DNA of 64,000 nucleotides from JAAXKN01 sp050259615 (GCA_050259615.1 JBLNAZ010000101.1:1-64000), one strand, 5' to 3'. Counted from the stretch's first letter, positions 33,233 through 42,703 are shown. The notes: a model not told the origin generated them from the sequence alone. Made by a program: numbers and translations.

Positions 33233-35062
33233 TCAGACTTTGTTTTTCTCCAGGTCCACAATGATTTTCACCGCCTGGTCGTACATTTCCTTCATCGCGC
33301 CGGCCCCGTCGTTCAGCGGTGCAAAGCGTACAAATTCACATTTTTCAACCGCAAGTTTTACTTCCCCTGCAAGATCTTCAGGAACACGGCTTTCTTTCAG
33401 CCTTTCAAGTGCATAGTCCAGTGTGAAGGAAGCCTTCGGAATGTGGAGCTTGTCTTCAAGGTAACCGAACAAGGCCAGGGATATTTCTGAATAAAACTCT
33501 TTCTGGTTGTTGGCTTCCATCGACTTCCGTGCGGTCTTAAGCCTGTTGCGCGCCATCTTCTCGGCTCTGGTGTATTTCATGAGCTGAACATTTCCTTCAA
33601 GCTTCTCATTCCTCTTCTTCCAGGCAATAACAGCTGCAAGCAATAAAGCAGGAAGAATTGAAGCTATCCAGAACCAGGCCGAGGTGAACATATAGCTGCC
33701 GTTTTTAGAAAGACTTTCTGTATTTGTCTTTATATATCTTATATCCTCCCCTAAGAGCTTTACGTCCTCTTTATTAAAGCCCGGTCCGTTCTGAGCGTAT
33801 GTACCGTCGCCCTTTTGCACGTTAATGTGGAAAGCTGGGGAAGTAACAGTAACATATCTTTTCGTCCGGGGATTAAAATACGAAAACTCAGTTGGCGGAA
33901 TCTCTTTCTGCCCTTCTGCTCTTGGTACAAGTAGGTATTCTACGGTTTTCTGTCCCGAGACATAACTACCCGATCTGTTGACCTGATCGTTAACCTTGGG
34001 GTCATATTTTTCAAAGCCCGATGGAAGCTGCGGCTCCTTTAGTTCAAGCAGACTTATATTTCCAGTTCCTGATACGGTAAGCTTAAGGGAAACGGGTTCA
34101 TTTACCTTTACCGTATTTTTATCCACTTCGGCCTTAAAGCTGAAATCGCCCACTGCTCCGTTAAATGACTGAGGAACATTCTGCTGAGGCAGAGGAAGGA
34201 CGTCAATTTTCAGAACATTTGACTTTGCGTTATATTCAACTGTCTGCCCCTGATTAAAGAACGGGTCGTTAAAGAATTCATCAAATATATCGCCTCGTCT
34301 TCTTTGCTTCGGCACAATGACAGGAATTTTCAGTTCAAACGGGGTAACTGAGAGCTGGCCTGTCTGTGTCGGGAACAGGGCCGCTTTTTTCAATATACCC
34401 ACGTGGTACTGCTTGCCGTTATATACTTCCATAGTAAAGTTGATTGTCCTGTTGCCATCAAGCTCCTCGGCCCAGAATCCCTGGTATGTTGGAAGCTTTG
34501 AGATTTGCGGCGACGAAATATCCATGCGTGTATATAGCTTATAGGTAATAGTAACCTGCTCACCTTTAAGCACTGTCTGCTTGTCGGCAAAAGCCTTTAT
34601 AAAAACATTGTCTCCAATACTCTGTGAAGCCTGCGACTGGTTCTGCTGTTTTCCTCCGCCTTGCTGAGAAGCCTGTCCTTTAACAATTGTTATTGTAATC
34701 GGCTGAGTTCTGAGCGTCTTTCCCTTAAAATCGATCGAGGCAGCGCCTATTGTAAACTTTCCCTGATTCGGTGCCTGGAGGTAAAAGGAATAGGCAAGAG
34801 ATGCTGAAACGGCCCCATTTATGATCTGCATGCTGGTTGACTGGTTAGGTCCCGAGAGCACTTCAAAGTTTTTAAAGTCCGGGGCCTTGAAACTTCTCAG
34901 GGCATTTACATTGTCGCCGCTGAACTGGAAAGACACCTGAAAAGGCTCATTCTGAGGTACCGTGGTACTGTTTACAGATGCCGTAAATGACTGTGCATGA
35001 ACAGCTGTACTGAGAAGTATTAGGCCAATAAGTAAACTAAAAAATGTTTTTGTTCTACGCAT
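33233..35062 (-). CDS. batD: BatD: oxygen-tolerance protein
   Basis: A 609-residue BatD protein. A signal peptide (ending VHAQ) leads a long periplasmic region of Ig-like beta repeats (FTASVNSTTVPQNEPFQVSFQFSG; FKAEVDKNTVKVNEPVSLKLTVSGTGNI), followed by one transmembrane helix (about 458-478) and a cytoplasmic helical tail. The start is set at the ATG at 35062, which gives a proper signal peptide; an in-frame TTG at 35083 is possible. It lies 28 nt after batC. Confidence 0.9.
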   Translation of the reverse strand: MRRTKTFFSLLIGLILLSTAVHAQSFTASVNSTTVPQNEPFQVSFQFSGDNVNALRSFKAPDFKNFEVLSGPNQSTSMQIINGAVSASLAYSFYLQAPNQGKFTIGAASIDFKGKTLRTQPITITIVKGQASQQGGGKQQNQSQASQSIGDNVFIKAFADKQTVLKGEQVTITYKLYTRMDISSPQISKLPTYQGFWAEELDGNRTINFTMEVYNGKQYHVGILKKAALFPTQTGQLSVTPFELKIPVIVPKQRRRGDIFDEFFNDPFFNQGQTVEYNAKSNVLKIDVLPLPQQNVPQSFNGAVGDFSFKAEVDKNTVKVNEPVSLKLTVSGTGNISLLELKEPQLPSGFEKYDPKVNDQVNRSGSYVSGQKTVEYLLVPRAEGQKEIPPTEFSYFNPRTKRYVTVTSPAFHINVQKGDGTYAQNGPGFNKEDVKLLGEDIRYIKTNTESLSKNGSYMFTSAWFWIASILPALLLAAVIAWKKRNEKLEGNVQLMKYTRAEKMARNRLKTARKSMEANNQKEFYSEISLALFGYLEDKLHIPKASFTLDYALERLKESRVPEDLAGEVKLAVEKCEFVRFAPLNDGAGAMKEMYDQAVKIIVDLEKNKV

Positions 35063-35090
35063 AGTAAAGTTGTTTATATCCAAATTTGTT

Positions 35091-35900
35091 TTACCAATCC
35101 TTGTCGGTTTTAACCGGACGCCCTTCGTGCTTACGCAGCTTCTTCTGCAGGTCCAGTTCGTTGTTTTTCAAGGCATTGAGAATTCTCTCGGCCTCATCCT
35201 TCGACATTTTATTCTTTTCCTGCTGCTGATCCTGGTTTTTATTTTGCCTGTTCTGATCCTGTTTATTCTGGTCGTTGTTCTGGTTATTCTTATTCTGATC
35301 CTTCTTGTTCTGATCCTGCTTGTTCTGATCATTTTTATTCTGATCGTTTTTGTTCTGGTCCTGCTTGTTCTTATCCTTGTTCTGGTCGTTCTTGTTCTGT
35401 TTGTTGTCCTTATTCTGCTTATTATCCTTATTATTCTGGTTCTGTTTCAGGAGGTTAAGCGCATAAGACAGATTATATTTAGTCTGGGCATCGTTTGGAT
35501 TTAACTTCAGTGCTTTCTTGTAAGCGCCTATACTTTCCTCAATCTTCTGCGTTTTTAATAGTGAATTACCTATGTTGTGGTAAATGCCGGACTGCTGAAG
35601 CTTATCCTGCGTTTTGGTAAGTGCCTGCTGGTATGACTTAACTGCTTCCTCATAGCGTTCCTGCTTATACTGTGCATCGCCCAGATTAAAGTAACTGTTA
35701 AAATTTCCGGGAGCCTTTTCGGCACCCTTCTTAAAATTCACCTCGGAATCAGCATACTTCTTCTGCTTGTAGAGATCCACTCCATCATTAACCATTCCGC
35801 GAAGGCTTTGAGCATCAGTCTCTGCAGACATAAACAAAATTATTATTATTATGAAGAAGCCTGCTGCTTTGGCAGTTCCTGAATATATTTTATTTTTCAT
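35091..35900 (-). CDS. batC: BatC: TPR protein with charged low-complexity linker
   Basis: A 269-residue protein with a signal peptide or anchor (about 7-29), three TPR repeats (about 33-150) and a C-terminal part built almost entirely of Asn, Gln, Asp and Lys (about 153-231), then a short charged end domain. BatC homologues often carry such a tail. The start is the ATG at 35900; a TTG at 35909 directly abutting the batB stop is an alternative. The antisense frame of the tail gives a spurious hydrophobic ORF. Confidence 0.88.
   Translation of the reverse strand: MKNKIYSGTAKAAGFFIIIIILFMSAETDAQSLRGMVNDGVDLYKQKKYADSEVNFKKGAEKAPGNFNSYFNLGDAQYKQERYEEAVKSYQQALTKTQDKLQQSGIYHNIGNSLLKTQKIEESIGAYKKALKLNPNDAQTKYNLSYALNLLKQNQNNKDNKQNKDNKQNKNDQNKDKNKQDQNKNDQNKNDQNKQDQNKKDQNKNNQNNDQNKQDQNRQNKNQDQQQEKNKMSKDEAERILNALKNNELDLQKKLRKHEGRPVKTDKDW
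35208..35444 (-). repeat. Imperfect tandem repeat coding the BatC NDQK tail
   Basis: About 237 bp of degenerate short tandem repeats (unit about 15 bp, roughly DQNKx) encode the low-complexity tail of batC. Unit boundaries drift, and codons are mostly AAC/AAT, CAG, GAT/GAC and AAA/AAG. Such arrays change length readily by slippage. Confidence 0.8.
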
Positions 35901-35909
35901 ACTGTACAA

Positions 35910-36950
35910 CTATTCCATTCCAAGTTTTTTGTTCAGTTTTGACAAAAGAACATTTTTCTTTTCCGAAATAAAGAATTCTGCTATTAAAAGTATTACGGCC
36001 AGGGCTAAAAGATAATAGTACCGGTCTTCATAATCTGTAACGCGTGTGGTACCGAATTCTGTTTTTTCCAGCTTTGAAAGATCCCTGTAGATCATATCAA
36101 GCTCATTTCCACCTGAAGAACCACGGTAATATCTGCCTTTGCCTTCGTGTGCAATCTGCTGCAGAATCGGTTCATCAAGTTTTGTAACAACTATATTGCC
36201 ATCGCGGTCGAGCTTGTAGCCAGCCTGAACGCCCTGTGCATTATACTGCGGAATCGGTACTCCGCCCGGTGAGCCGAGCCCTATTGTATATATTTCAATA
36301 TTCTTATCTTCAGCATCCTTTACAGCATCCATCACGTCGCCTTCGTGATCCTCGCCGTCAGTAATGATGACCATTGCCTTCTGCGTTCTTGCGTCTCCCT
36401 TAAAAGACTTCACAGCGAGCTTAATGGCAGACCCTATTGCAGTACCGGGCTGGGGCACGGTGTTTGTACTTACAGCATTTAGCAGCAGCTTTGCCGCAGC
36501 ATAGTCTGTTGTAAGAGGAAACTGAATATATGCGTCACCTGAAAACACTACAAGTCCTATTCTGTCTCCCCGCAGCCTGTCAATTAAAGAAGCAATTGAG
36601 TGCTTTGCCATTTCCAGGCGGTTGGGCTTTATATCTTCAGCCTTCATGCTTAAAGAAACGTCAAGCAGAATAAAGACGTCAATTCCTGTCTGTTTTACCT
36701 CTTCATAGCGCGTTCCCACCTGCGGGTTTGCTAGAGCGAGGACCAGTAAAACAAGCACCAGTACAATTATGCCGCTTTTTAAAAAGTATTTTAACACACT
36801 TCTTTCAGGAACAAGTACCTTCAAAAGCTTTGCGTCTGAAAATTTCTGAAGAAGCCTCTTCTGATTCTTGAAAACCAGATAGAAGAATACAACTGCAAAC
36901 GGTACTATATAAAGTGCATATAAATATTCTGTATGTGCAAAACGAAACAT
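35910..36950 (-). CDS. batB: BatB: VWA-domain protein
   Basis: A 346-residue protein with two N-terminal hydrophobic helices (about 8-26 and 55-75), a von Willebrand A domain with MIDAS DxSxS in LLDVSLSMKAEDI, the Thr site in TAIGSAI and the Asp site in ITDGEDHEGD, and a C-terminal transmembrane helix (about 307-325). BatA and BatB form paired VWA proteins of the aerotolerance complex. Its stop abuts the batC TTG/ATG start region. Confidence 0.93.
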   Translation of the reverse strand: MFRFAHTEYLYALYIVPFAVVFFYLVFKNQKRLLQKFSDAKLLKVLVPERSVLKYFLKSGIIVLVLVLLVLALANPQVGTRYEEVKQTGIDVFILLDVSLSMKAEDIKPNRLEMAKHSIASLIDRLRGDRIGLVVFSGDAYIQFPLTTDYAAAKLLLNAVSTNTVPQPGTAIGSAIKLAVKSFKGDARTQKAMVIITDGEDHEGDVMDAVKDAEDKNIEIYTIGLGSPGGVPIPQYNAQGVQAGYKLDRDGNIVVTKLDEPILQQIAHEGKGRYYRGSSGGNELDMIYRDLSKLEKTEFGTTRVTDYEDRYYYLLALAVILLIAEFFISEKKNVLLSKLNKKLGME

Positions 36951-36971
36951 GTGTTATCTCAAATTCTTAAT

Positions 36972-37967
36972 TTAAGGAATCTTTCTAAAAACAGTTCTGG
37001 AAAGTCCGATTTCAAATAAGAGCAGAATAAGTCCCCATCCAAGCCAGCCGTAGAACAGTTCGCTTGCGTTGCGGTAGGAGGTAACTTCAACTTTTGTCTT
37101 CTCCATCTTATCTATGGCCTGATAGATATCTTCCAGCTTCCTGTTATTAGTTGCACGGAAATATTTTCCATCTGTTATATCTGCCACTTTTCTTAGTGTT
37201 GCCTCATCAATTTCAACCGGCATATTCTGGTATCTTATGCCGAATGGAGTCTGGAACGGATACGGTGCCTCGCCCATTGTACCAACACCGATTGCATAGA
37301 TCCTGATGCCGTAAGTCTTTGCAATCTGGGCTGCCGTAATCGGGTCAATTTCCCCTGCATTGTTAACGCCGTCGGTAAGGAGAATAATAACTTTGCTTTT
37401 ACCCTTGCTGTCTTTAAGGCGGTTGACGCCGTTAGCAATTGCTGTGCCTATTGCCGTTCCATCCTGTATCATCCCGCTTTTTACGTCTTTCAGGAGTCCT
37501 CTTAAGACCGGGTAATCAATTGTTAAAGGGCACTGTGTAAAGCTCTCATATGAGAATATCACAAGACCTATCTTGTCTGAAGTTCTCCCCTGTATGAATT
37601 CGTCAATAACTTTCTTTGCTGCTTCAATTCTGTTTGGATGGAAGTCTTCAGCAAGCATACTGCCTGAAATGTCCAGAAGCATTGCAATATCAATACCTTC
37701 GGTGTATACGTTTTCCCCGGATGCAAAAGTCTGGGGACGTGCAAGTGCAACAATCAACAAGGCCAGAGCGCCCATCCTCAAAAATGCAGGCAGGTGCCTG
37801 AACCTTTCTTTAAGCGAAGGCTTGTAGCCTCTGAAGACCTTAAGTGAGGAATAGGTGACCGAAGCGGTATTCTTCTTCCCGTTCCTGAAATACCATAACA
37901 TCATTAAAGGAATAATTGCCAAAAGGTACAGAATGCCCGGATAGGCAAACGTTACATTATGAAACAT
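36972..37967 (-). CDS. batA: BatA: VWA-domain protein
   Basis: A 331-residue paralogue of BatB: N-terminal helices (about 7-25 and 58-76), VWA domain with MIDAS in LLDISGSMLAEDF, Thr site in DGTAIGTAIANG and Asp site in LTDGVNNAGEIDP, and a C-terminal helix (about 305-325). Its start overlaps the end of the upstream BatD-like gene by 11 nt, consistent with coupled translation. Confidence 0.93.
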   Translation of the reverse strand: MFHNVTFAYPGILYLLAIIPLMMLWYFRNGKKNTASVTYSSLKVFRGYKPSLKERFRHLPAFLRMGALALLIVALARPQTFASGENVYTEGIDIAMLLDISGSMLAEDFHPNRIEAAKKVIDEFIQGRTSDKIGLVIFSYESFTQCPLTIDYPVLRGLLKDVKSGMIQDGTAIGTAIANGVNRLKDSKGKSKVIILLTDGVNNAGEIDPITAAQIAKTYGIRIYAIGVGTMGEAPYPFQTPFGIRYQNMPVEIDEATLRKVADITDGKYFRATNNRKLEDIYQAIDKMEKTKVEVTSYRNASELFYGWLGWGLILLLFEIGLSRTVFRKIP

Positions 37968-38910
37968 TTGAAGCCTCCCGGGACTGAGTTACAGGCTGCT
38001 TCACAGGCACTGTATCTTTTACTATTCTGCGGGCCTGGGCCATCATCTCTTCGTTAATGGATCCCATAGGTACATACTTTGCAAATTTCACCAGGTCTGC
38101 GTTGTTTAAGAAGCCGGAAGTAATCATCCTGATGTTTTCAGTTTCCTTTGCTTTTGAAAGGTTATAAAGAAGTTCGTTTGTCGTAATTTCAAGCGCCGGT
38201 ACGTGGAATCTTTCTTCAAAGTACCTTCTTATAATCTCTGTAATCTCAGTATGGTATTCCTTTATCTGTCCTGCCTGCCAGAGTTTTTTTCCTTCCAGTT
38301 CATCAAGGGCATAGAGCGCTTCTTCATGAGGCTCTTTTTTAACTACGGTGATAATACCCTCTTTCCGGCGCTTCTTTTTCCTGTAATAAAGATATAGGTA
38401 AACTATTCCTGCAATTACAAGAAGAGCAATCAGACTTAAAAGCAGTATCATCTTCCAGTCGAGCGGAATCTTAACAGGGTCTTTAATGTCTTTAATGTCT
38501 TCACCCTGGACTTTGAGAGTACGTACAACAAAAGAAACCTCATTGCTGAGAGCGGATTTCTTTTCACTTCCGCCCTGTGAGTAAAAAACATTCAGGGGCG
38601 GAATTCTCACCTCACCCGAATCATATTTTGAAATTATGAACTTAAATGTTGTAACAAGGCTGCCGTCTTTTTCCTCACTTAAGGGCTTAAGAGTCTCTAT
38701 GAGCTCGGCACCTTTCAGGCTGTCCTTAATTGCAGGAGGGAAAACCTTAACATCTTTTGCCGAATTAACGCTTATTGAATAATTTATATAATCGCCAACT
38801 TCGTACGACTGTCTGTCCACTCCCGCCCGGGCCGAAACACCCTGTGCATGCAGATAAGTACCGGATAAAATAAGCAGCAGCACTGCTGTAAATAATTTTT
38901 GTCTTACCAT
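37957..38910 (-). CDS. BatD-like membrane protein of the bat operon
   Basis: A 317-residue protein with a signal peptide (ending LHAQ), a short periplasmic Ig-like domain (about 24-135; GVDRQSYEVGDYINYSISVN), one transmembrane helix (about 155-176), a basic stop-transfer (RKKKRRKE) and a cytoplasmic helical domain. The layout is a shortened BatD. Similar genes lie between the DUF58 and batA genes in many Bacteroidota bat operons, and function is unknown. It overlaps DUF58 by 7 nt. Confidence 0.82.
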   Translation of the reverse strand: MVRQKLFTAVLLLILSGTYLHAQGVSARAGVDRQSYEVGDYINYSISVNSAKDVKVFPPAIKDSLKGAELIETLKPLSEEKDGSLVTTFKFIISKYDSGEVRIPPLNVFYSQGGSEKKSALSNEVSFVVRTLKVQGEDIKDIKDPVKIPLDWKMILLLSLIALLVIAGIVYLYLYYRKKKRRKEGIITVVKKEPHEEALYALDELEGKKLWQAGQIKEYHTEITEIIRRYFEERFHVPALEITTNELLYNLSKAKETENIRMITSGFLNNADLVKFAKYVPMGSINEEMMAQARRIVKDTVPVKQPVTQSREASNVS

Positions 38911-39779
38911 CTTCTCTCGCGCAATCTGAAAAATTCAACCAAAGGTTTCATATAGGATTTATCTGTCTGGACTTCAATTGAATCCAGGCGGTTTTTAAGG
39001 AAAAGCGATTTTCTTTCTGCCATGGTTTTACGTCTTGATTCGCTGAACCACTTCTGCAGATCTTTCGAGCTTGTATCAACATATCTTTCTTCCCCGGTTT
39101 CCGAATCCCTGAATTTAACGAGGCCTATTCCGGGAAGTGTTTTTTCTCTTTCATCGCTCAGGACTATTCCAACCAGGTCGTGCTTGCGCCCGACAATTCT
39201 AAGGATCTTTTCATAGCCCGAGTCAAAGAAGTCTGAAATAAGAAATGCAATGCTTCTTTTCTTGATCGTATTGTTCATGAATTCCAGGGCTTTCCTGATA
39301 TCTGTTTCCTTGCCCTCGGGCTCAAATGACAGGAGCTCGCGTATAATTCTTAAGACGTGCTTGCGCCCTTTTCTTGGAGGCACAAACTTTTCAATCCTGT
39401 CGCTGAAGAGAATGAGGCCCACCTTGTCATTATTTTTCATGGCGGAAAAAGCAAGTATTGCACTCAGCTCTGCTGCAATCTGTTGTTTTGTTTTCTCAAC
39501 GCTTCCAAATATGAGAGATCCGCTTAAGTCCACTAAAAGCATTACCGTAAGTTCTCGCTCCTCTTCAAAGACCTTTATAAAAGGGTGCCCGAAGCGGGCC
39601 GTAACGTTCCAGTCGAGATTTCTTACGTCATCGCCAAATTGGTACTCACGGACTTCAGAAAACTCCATTCCCCGTCCCTTGAAGACAGAATGGTACTCTC
39701 CCGAGAAGACCTGGTTAACAACTCCGCGGGTCCTTATTTCAATCTGCCGTACCTGTTTCAATATTTCTTTTGTCAGCAT
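38904..39779 (-). CDS. DUF58 protein of the bat operon
   Basis: A 291-residue DUF58 protein. The family core FSEVREYQFGDDVRNLDWNVTARFGHPFIKVFEEERELTVMLLVDLSGS leads into a degenerate VWA-like fold with the DLSGSL loop. DUF58 genes accompany MoxR ATPases and VWA proteins and probably help assemble the complex. It lies 53 nt downstream of moxR. Confidence 0.92.
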   Translation of the reverse strand: MLTKEILKQVRQIEIRTRGVVNQVFSGEYHSVFKGRGMEFSEVREYQFGDDVRNLDWNVTARFGHPFIKVFEEERELTVMLLVDLSGSLIFGSVEKTKQQIAAELSAILAFSAMKNNDKVGLILFSDRIEKFVPPRKGRKHVLRIIRELLSFEPEGKETDIRKALEFMNNTIKKRSIAFLISDFFDSGYEKILRIVGRKHDLVGIVLSDEREKTLPGIGLVKFRDSETGEERYVDTSSKDLQKWFSESRRKTMAERKSLFLKNRLDSIEVQTDKSYMKPLVEFFRLRERRW

Positions 39780-39832
39780 AACCTTTACTATTAATGTAAC
39801 AGCTTACTTCTCAACTATTTTCCGGTTCTATA

Positions 39833-40819
39833 TCAGGGCACTTCGATTTTATTCAGGATTTCCTGAATTACATGTTCCGTTGTAATTTCTTCTGCCTCAG
39901 CCTCATAGGTTACGGCAATGCGGTGGCGTAAAACATCCATGCAGATTGCTCTTACATCTTCAGGAATTACATAGCCGCGTCTTTTGATAAATGCCATTGC
40001 CCTTGCACCCAGAGCGAGATTAATTGTAGCTCTTGGTGAAGCACCGTAGCTGATAAGGTCTGCAAGGCTGTCAAGTCCGTATTCTTTGGGGTTGCGCGTG
40101 GCAAAAACAATGTCCAAGATATAGCGGTCAATTTTCTCATCCACATAGATTTCCTGTATGAGGTTTCTTGCCCGCAGTATGTCCTGCGGCGTAATAACAG
40201 GTTTAATTACTCCGTTTGTGGAATTTTCAACATTCTGCCTCATTATTTTCAGCTCTTCCTCACGTGAAGGATATGTAATCTTAATCTTAAGCATGAACCT
40301 GTCCACCTGTGCTTCAGGAAGAGGATAGGTTCCTTCCTGCTCGATCGGGTTCTGTGTTGCAAGCACCAGGAATGGTTCTTCCAGCTTAAAGGTATCCTCG
40401 CTTATTGTAACCTGGCGTTCCTGCATGGCTTCCAGAAGCGCGCTCTGCACCTTGGCAGGGGCACGGTTAATTTCATCGGCTAAAATGAAGTTTGAGAAGA
40501 TGGGACCTTTTTTTATAAAAAAGCTGCCGTCTTTCTGGTTGTAGATCATTGTACCGATCAGGTCTGCCGGCAGGAGGTCTGGAGTAAACTGAATCCTCTG
40601 AAATTTCGCCTTCATGGCCGAGGCAAGGGATTTTATGGCAAGGGTTTTTGCAAGTCCCGGAACGCCTTCCAGGAGTATGTGCCCGTTGGAAAGAAGTCCT
40701 ACAATCAGACGTTCAACCATCGGCTTCTGCCCCACAATAACCTTGCCTATTTCGCTGAAAAGCAGGTCAACAAAAGCGCTTTCATTTTTAATTTTCTCAT
40801 TAAGCTCTGTTATTTCCAA
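39833..40819 (-). CDS. MoxR-family AAA+ ATPase
   Basis: A 328-residue MoxR-type ATPase, first gene of the bat operon. Walker A is LLEGVPGLAKTLAIKSLAS; Walker B/AAA lid is ILADEINRAPAKVQSALLEAMQERQVTI; sensor 1 is in LATQNPIEQEGTYPLPEAQVDRFM. MoxR proteins are thought to chaperone VWA proteins such as BatA and BatB. The gene is followed, in order, by DUF58, BatD-like, batA, batB, batC, batD and batE. Confidence 0.94.
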   Translation of the reverse strand: MEITELNEKIKNESAFVDLLFSEIGKVIVGQKPMVERLIVGLLSNGHILLEGVPGLAKTLAIKSLASAMKAKFQRIQFTPDLLPADLIGTMIYNQKDGSFFIKKGPIFSNFILADEINRAPAKVQSALLEAMQERQVTISEDTFKLEEPFLVLATQNPIEQEGTYPLPEAQVDRFMLKIKITYPSREEELKIMRQNVENSTNGVIKPVITPQDILRARNLIQEIYVDEKIDRYILDIVFATRNPKEYGLDSLADLISYGASPRATINLALGARAMAFIKRRGYVIPEDVRAICMDVLRHRIAVTYEAEAEEITTEHVIQEILNKIEVP

Positions 40820-40900
40820 AGTTTTCCTCTGTTTTTTCTCAATATTTATGTTAAAATTACATTTTTTACATTCTTAAGGATGAATAGGTTTCCGGCTTTA

Positions 40901-41305
40901 TTATTTTTCTTTCAGGTAAGTAAATGAAAAGCCGTCATACATGTTGTCTGCAAGCATCAGGGTGTCCCGGCTTACACTCATTATAACCATGGGCATATCC
41001 GGCATGTCTGCAAAATGAATAAAATTCTTTTCCTCTGTGGAATAGATGCTTTTGCCCTTCTTAACGGTAAAAGCAGTGCTCCTTACCAGTACGTCTTTTG
41101 AATAATAGCTTACGCTGCCCCTCTCTGTAAAAACCACTTTTCTTCCCTCTTCGGGATTTACATTAGTAGTCTGCCCGGCAATACCGCCGGATATTCTTAC
41201 AAGAATCCAGCTTCCGAATAACAATTTCTCCTCCTCCGGAGCAGTAACATCGTAGCAGGAACTGAAGATAAACGCGCATATTATAAATAACACTGCTCTT
41301 TTCAT
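40901..41305 (-). CDS. Small putative lipoprotein
   Basis: A 134-residue protein with a lipoprotein signal peptide whose lipobox ends at Cys17 (FSSC). The mature part is a short beta-rich domain (LLFGSWILVRISGG... VVFTERGSVSYYSKD...) reminiscent of lipocalin-like lipoproteins common in this phylum, but no specific function can be read. It sits 28 nt downstream of the RlmI-like gene and 81 nt upstream of moxR. Confidence 0.78.
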   Translation of the reverse strand: MKRAVLFIICAFIFSSCYDVTAPEEEKLLFGSWILVRISGGIAGQTTNVNPEEGRKVVFTERGSVSYYSKDVLVRSTAFTVKKGKSIYSTEEKNFIHFADMPDMPMVIMSVSRDTLMLADNMYDGFSFTYLKEK

Positions 41306-41333
41306 CTCTTCCTCCCATTACTTTATAATTACT

Positions 41334-42503
41334 CTAGATTACTTTAAGCACGGCGAACTTCAGGTAAGCCGTTTCCTCCATTGAAGGCAGCCTCGGGTGA
41401 TCGAGTGACGCTCCGCTGAAATGTATCATCTGCACCTGGCGCCCTGCTTTCTGTGCTGCACTGTTAAGGATCTGTATAAAACTGTCCCGGTTAAGGTGAT
41501 GCGAGCAAGAGGATGTAACAAGATATCCCCCTTCTTCAACGAGTCCCAGTGCCATACGGTTGAGCTTTTCATAGCCTTTCTGTGCCACGGGCAGGCTCTT
41601 TTTGTTTTTTGCAAATGCCGGGGGGTCTACCATTACCAGGTCAAACTTCTTTTTTTCATTCAGCATAGACATAAAAACATCAAAGACGTCTCCTGTAACA
41701 AAATCCGCTTTCTGAGTCATTTTATTCAGCTGAAAATTGCCCCTTGCGTTTTCAATTTCTGCCTGGGAACTATCCAGAAATGTAACAGCTTTAGCTCCTG
41801 CTTTTGCAGCATGAAGCCCGAACCCTCCGGAATTGCAGAATGCGTCAATAACAGTCCCGCCCTCAGAAATCCTTTCAATAAAACTTCTGTTATCAGCCTG
41901 GTCAAAGTAAAACCCGGTCTTGTGGCCTGCCTCAAAATCGATCCTGTAGCTTACTGCGCCGTCGCTGATGACTTCGGACTTATTGCTGCCCAAATAAACA
42001 GTGTCTTCTTCAGCCAAACCTTCAAGACGCCTGAAGTAAGCCTCGTTTTTACTGAACACATTCTCCGCGCCAAGCCCTGTCTTCAGAACACTGACAATTT
42101 TATCGATATTTTTCTGCATCCCGAAAGAATAAACCTGCAGGACAAAAGTATTATTGTATTTATCAATTATGAGCCCCGGCATAAAGTCGCTCTCACTAAA
42201 CAGGAGTCTGAAGGAATCCCGTCTGGGGTATAGGCTTTTTCTTAAATCATATGCCTTATGGATCATTTCCTTAAAAAAATCCTCCAGGTCCTCTATTTTT
42301 GCCCGGCTTAAAAGCCTTACTGCAATAAGAGAGTTTTTATTATAAAATCCGGTGCCTAGAAAGTTACTTTTGTAATCATAAAGCTCCACAAGGTCGCCGT
42401 TCTGTGCCTCACCTTCAAGTTTTGCAATTTCATTGCTGAAAACCCAAAGGTGCCCGTGTCTGAGTCGGTGCTCTTCATTTTTCCTGAGATATACCTGTGC
42501 CAA
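41334..42503 (-). CDS. RlmI/RlmK-like rRNA large-subunit methyltransferase
   Basis: A 389-residue class I SAM methyltransferase with an N-terminal PUA domain (about 1-75; LRKNEEHRLRHGHLWVFSNEI) and a Rossmann methyltransferase domain (about 180-389). The SAM site is VIDAFCNSGGFGLHAAKAGA and the catalytic-type motif is MVDPPAFAKNKKSL. RlmI methylates C5 of a 23S rRNA cytosine; the exact base here is inferred from family only. Confidence 0.9.
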   Translation of the reverse strand: MAQVYLRKNEEHRLRHGHLWVFSNEIAKLEGEAQNGDLVELYDYKSNFLGTGFYNKNSLIAVRLLSRAKIEDLEDFFKEMIHKAYDLRKSLYPRRDSFRLLFSESDFMPGLIIDKYNNTFVLQVYSFGMQKNIDKIVSVLKTGLGAENVFSKNEAYFRRLEGLAEEDTVYLGSNKSEVISDGAVSYRIDFEAGHKTGFYFDQADNRSFIERISEGGTVIDAFCNSGGFGLHAAKAGAKAVTFLDSSQAEIENARGNFQLNKMTQKADFVTGDVFDVFMSMLNEKKKFDLVMVDPPAFAKNKKSLPVAQKGYEKLNRMALGLVEEGGYLVTSSCSHHLNRDSFIQILNSAAQKAGRQVQMIHFSGASLDHPRLPSMEETAYLKFAVLKVI

Positions 42504-42588
42504 TATTTATTCCTCTATTTTAACATAGAAAAATAACATAAATCGGATTAAGAATTAAGCCAAAAAAGTAAAATGAGGGATATTTAAT

Positions 42589-42616
42589 TAAAAGGTTATA
42601 GCTAAAAGGTTATAGC
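42589..42616. repeat. Tandem 14-bp direct repeat
   Basis: TAAAAGGTTATAGC occurs twice with no spacer (42589-42602 and 42603-42616), immediately before a GC-rich hairpin. It could be a recent slippage duplication or a paired protein-binding site. The rest of the 42504-42703 gap contains no gene. Confidence 0.75.
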
Positions 42617-42618
42617 CG

Positions 42619-42643
42619 CCGGGCGGGAACACTGCCCGCCCGG
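42619..42643 (-). terminator. GC-rich hairpin downstream of the DUF302 gene
   Basis: CCGGGCGGG (42619-42627) pairs perfectly with CCCGCCCGG (42635-42643) around a 7-nt loop. It lies 61 nt past the DUF302 stop. Neither strand has a real T tract, so it may be a pause/attenuation or transcript-stabilising hairpin rather than an intrinsic terminator. Confidence 0.5.
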
Positions 42644-42703
42644 AAACTGAATGTATCAATGGATGTGTTACTGAAATAATATGAATGAATAATTTTCTTC
42701 GAC

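Noticed and set aside
35070..35504. 144-residue plus-strand ORF made mostly of Val, Leu and Ile, looking like a multi-pass membrane protein
   Set aside because: It is the antisense of the batC NDQK repeat; reverse complements of these codons give hydrophobic residues. The sense frame has a signal peptide, TPRs and operon context.
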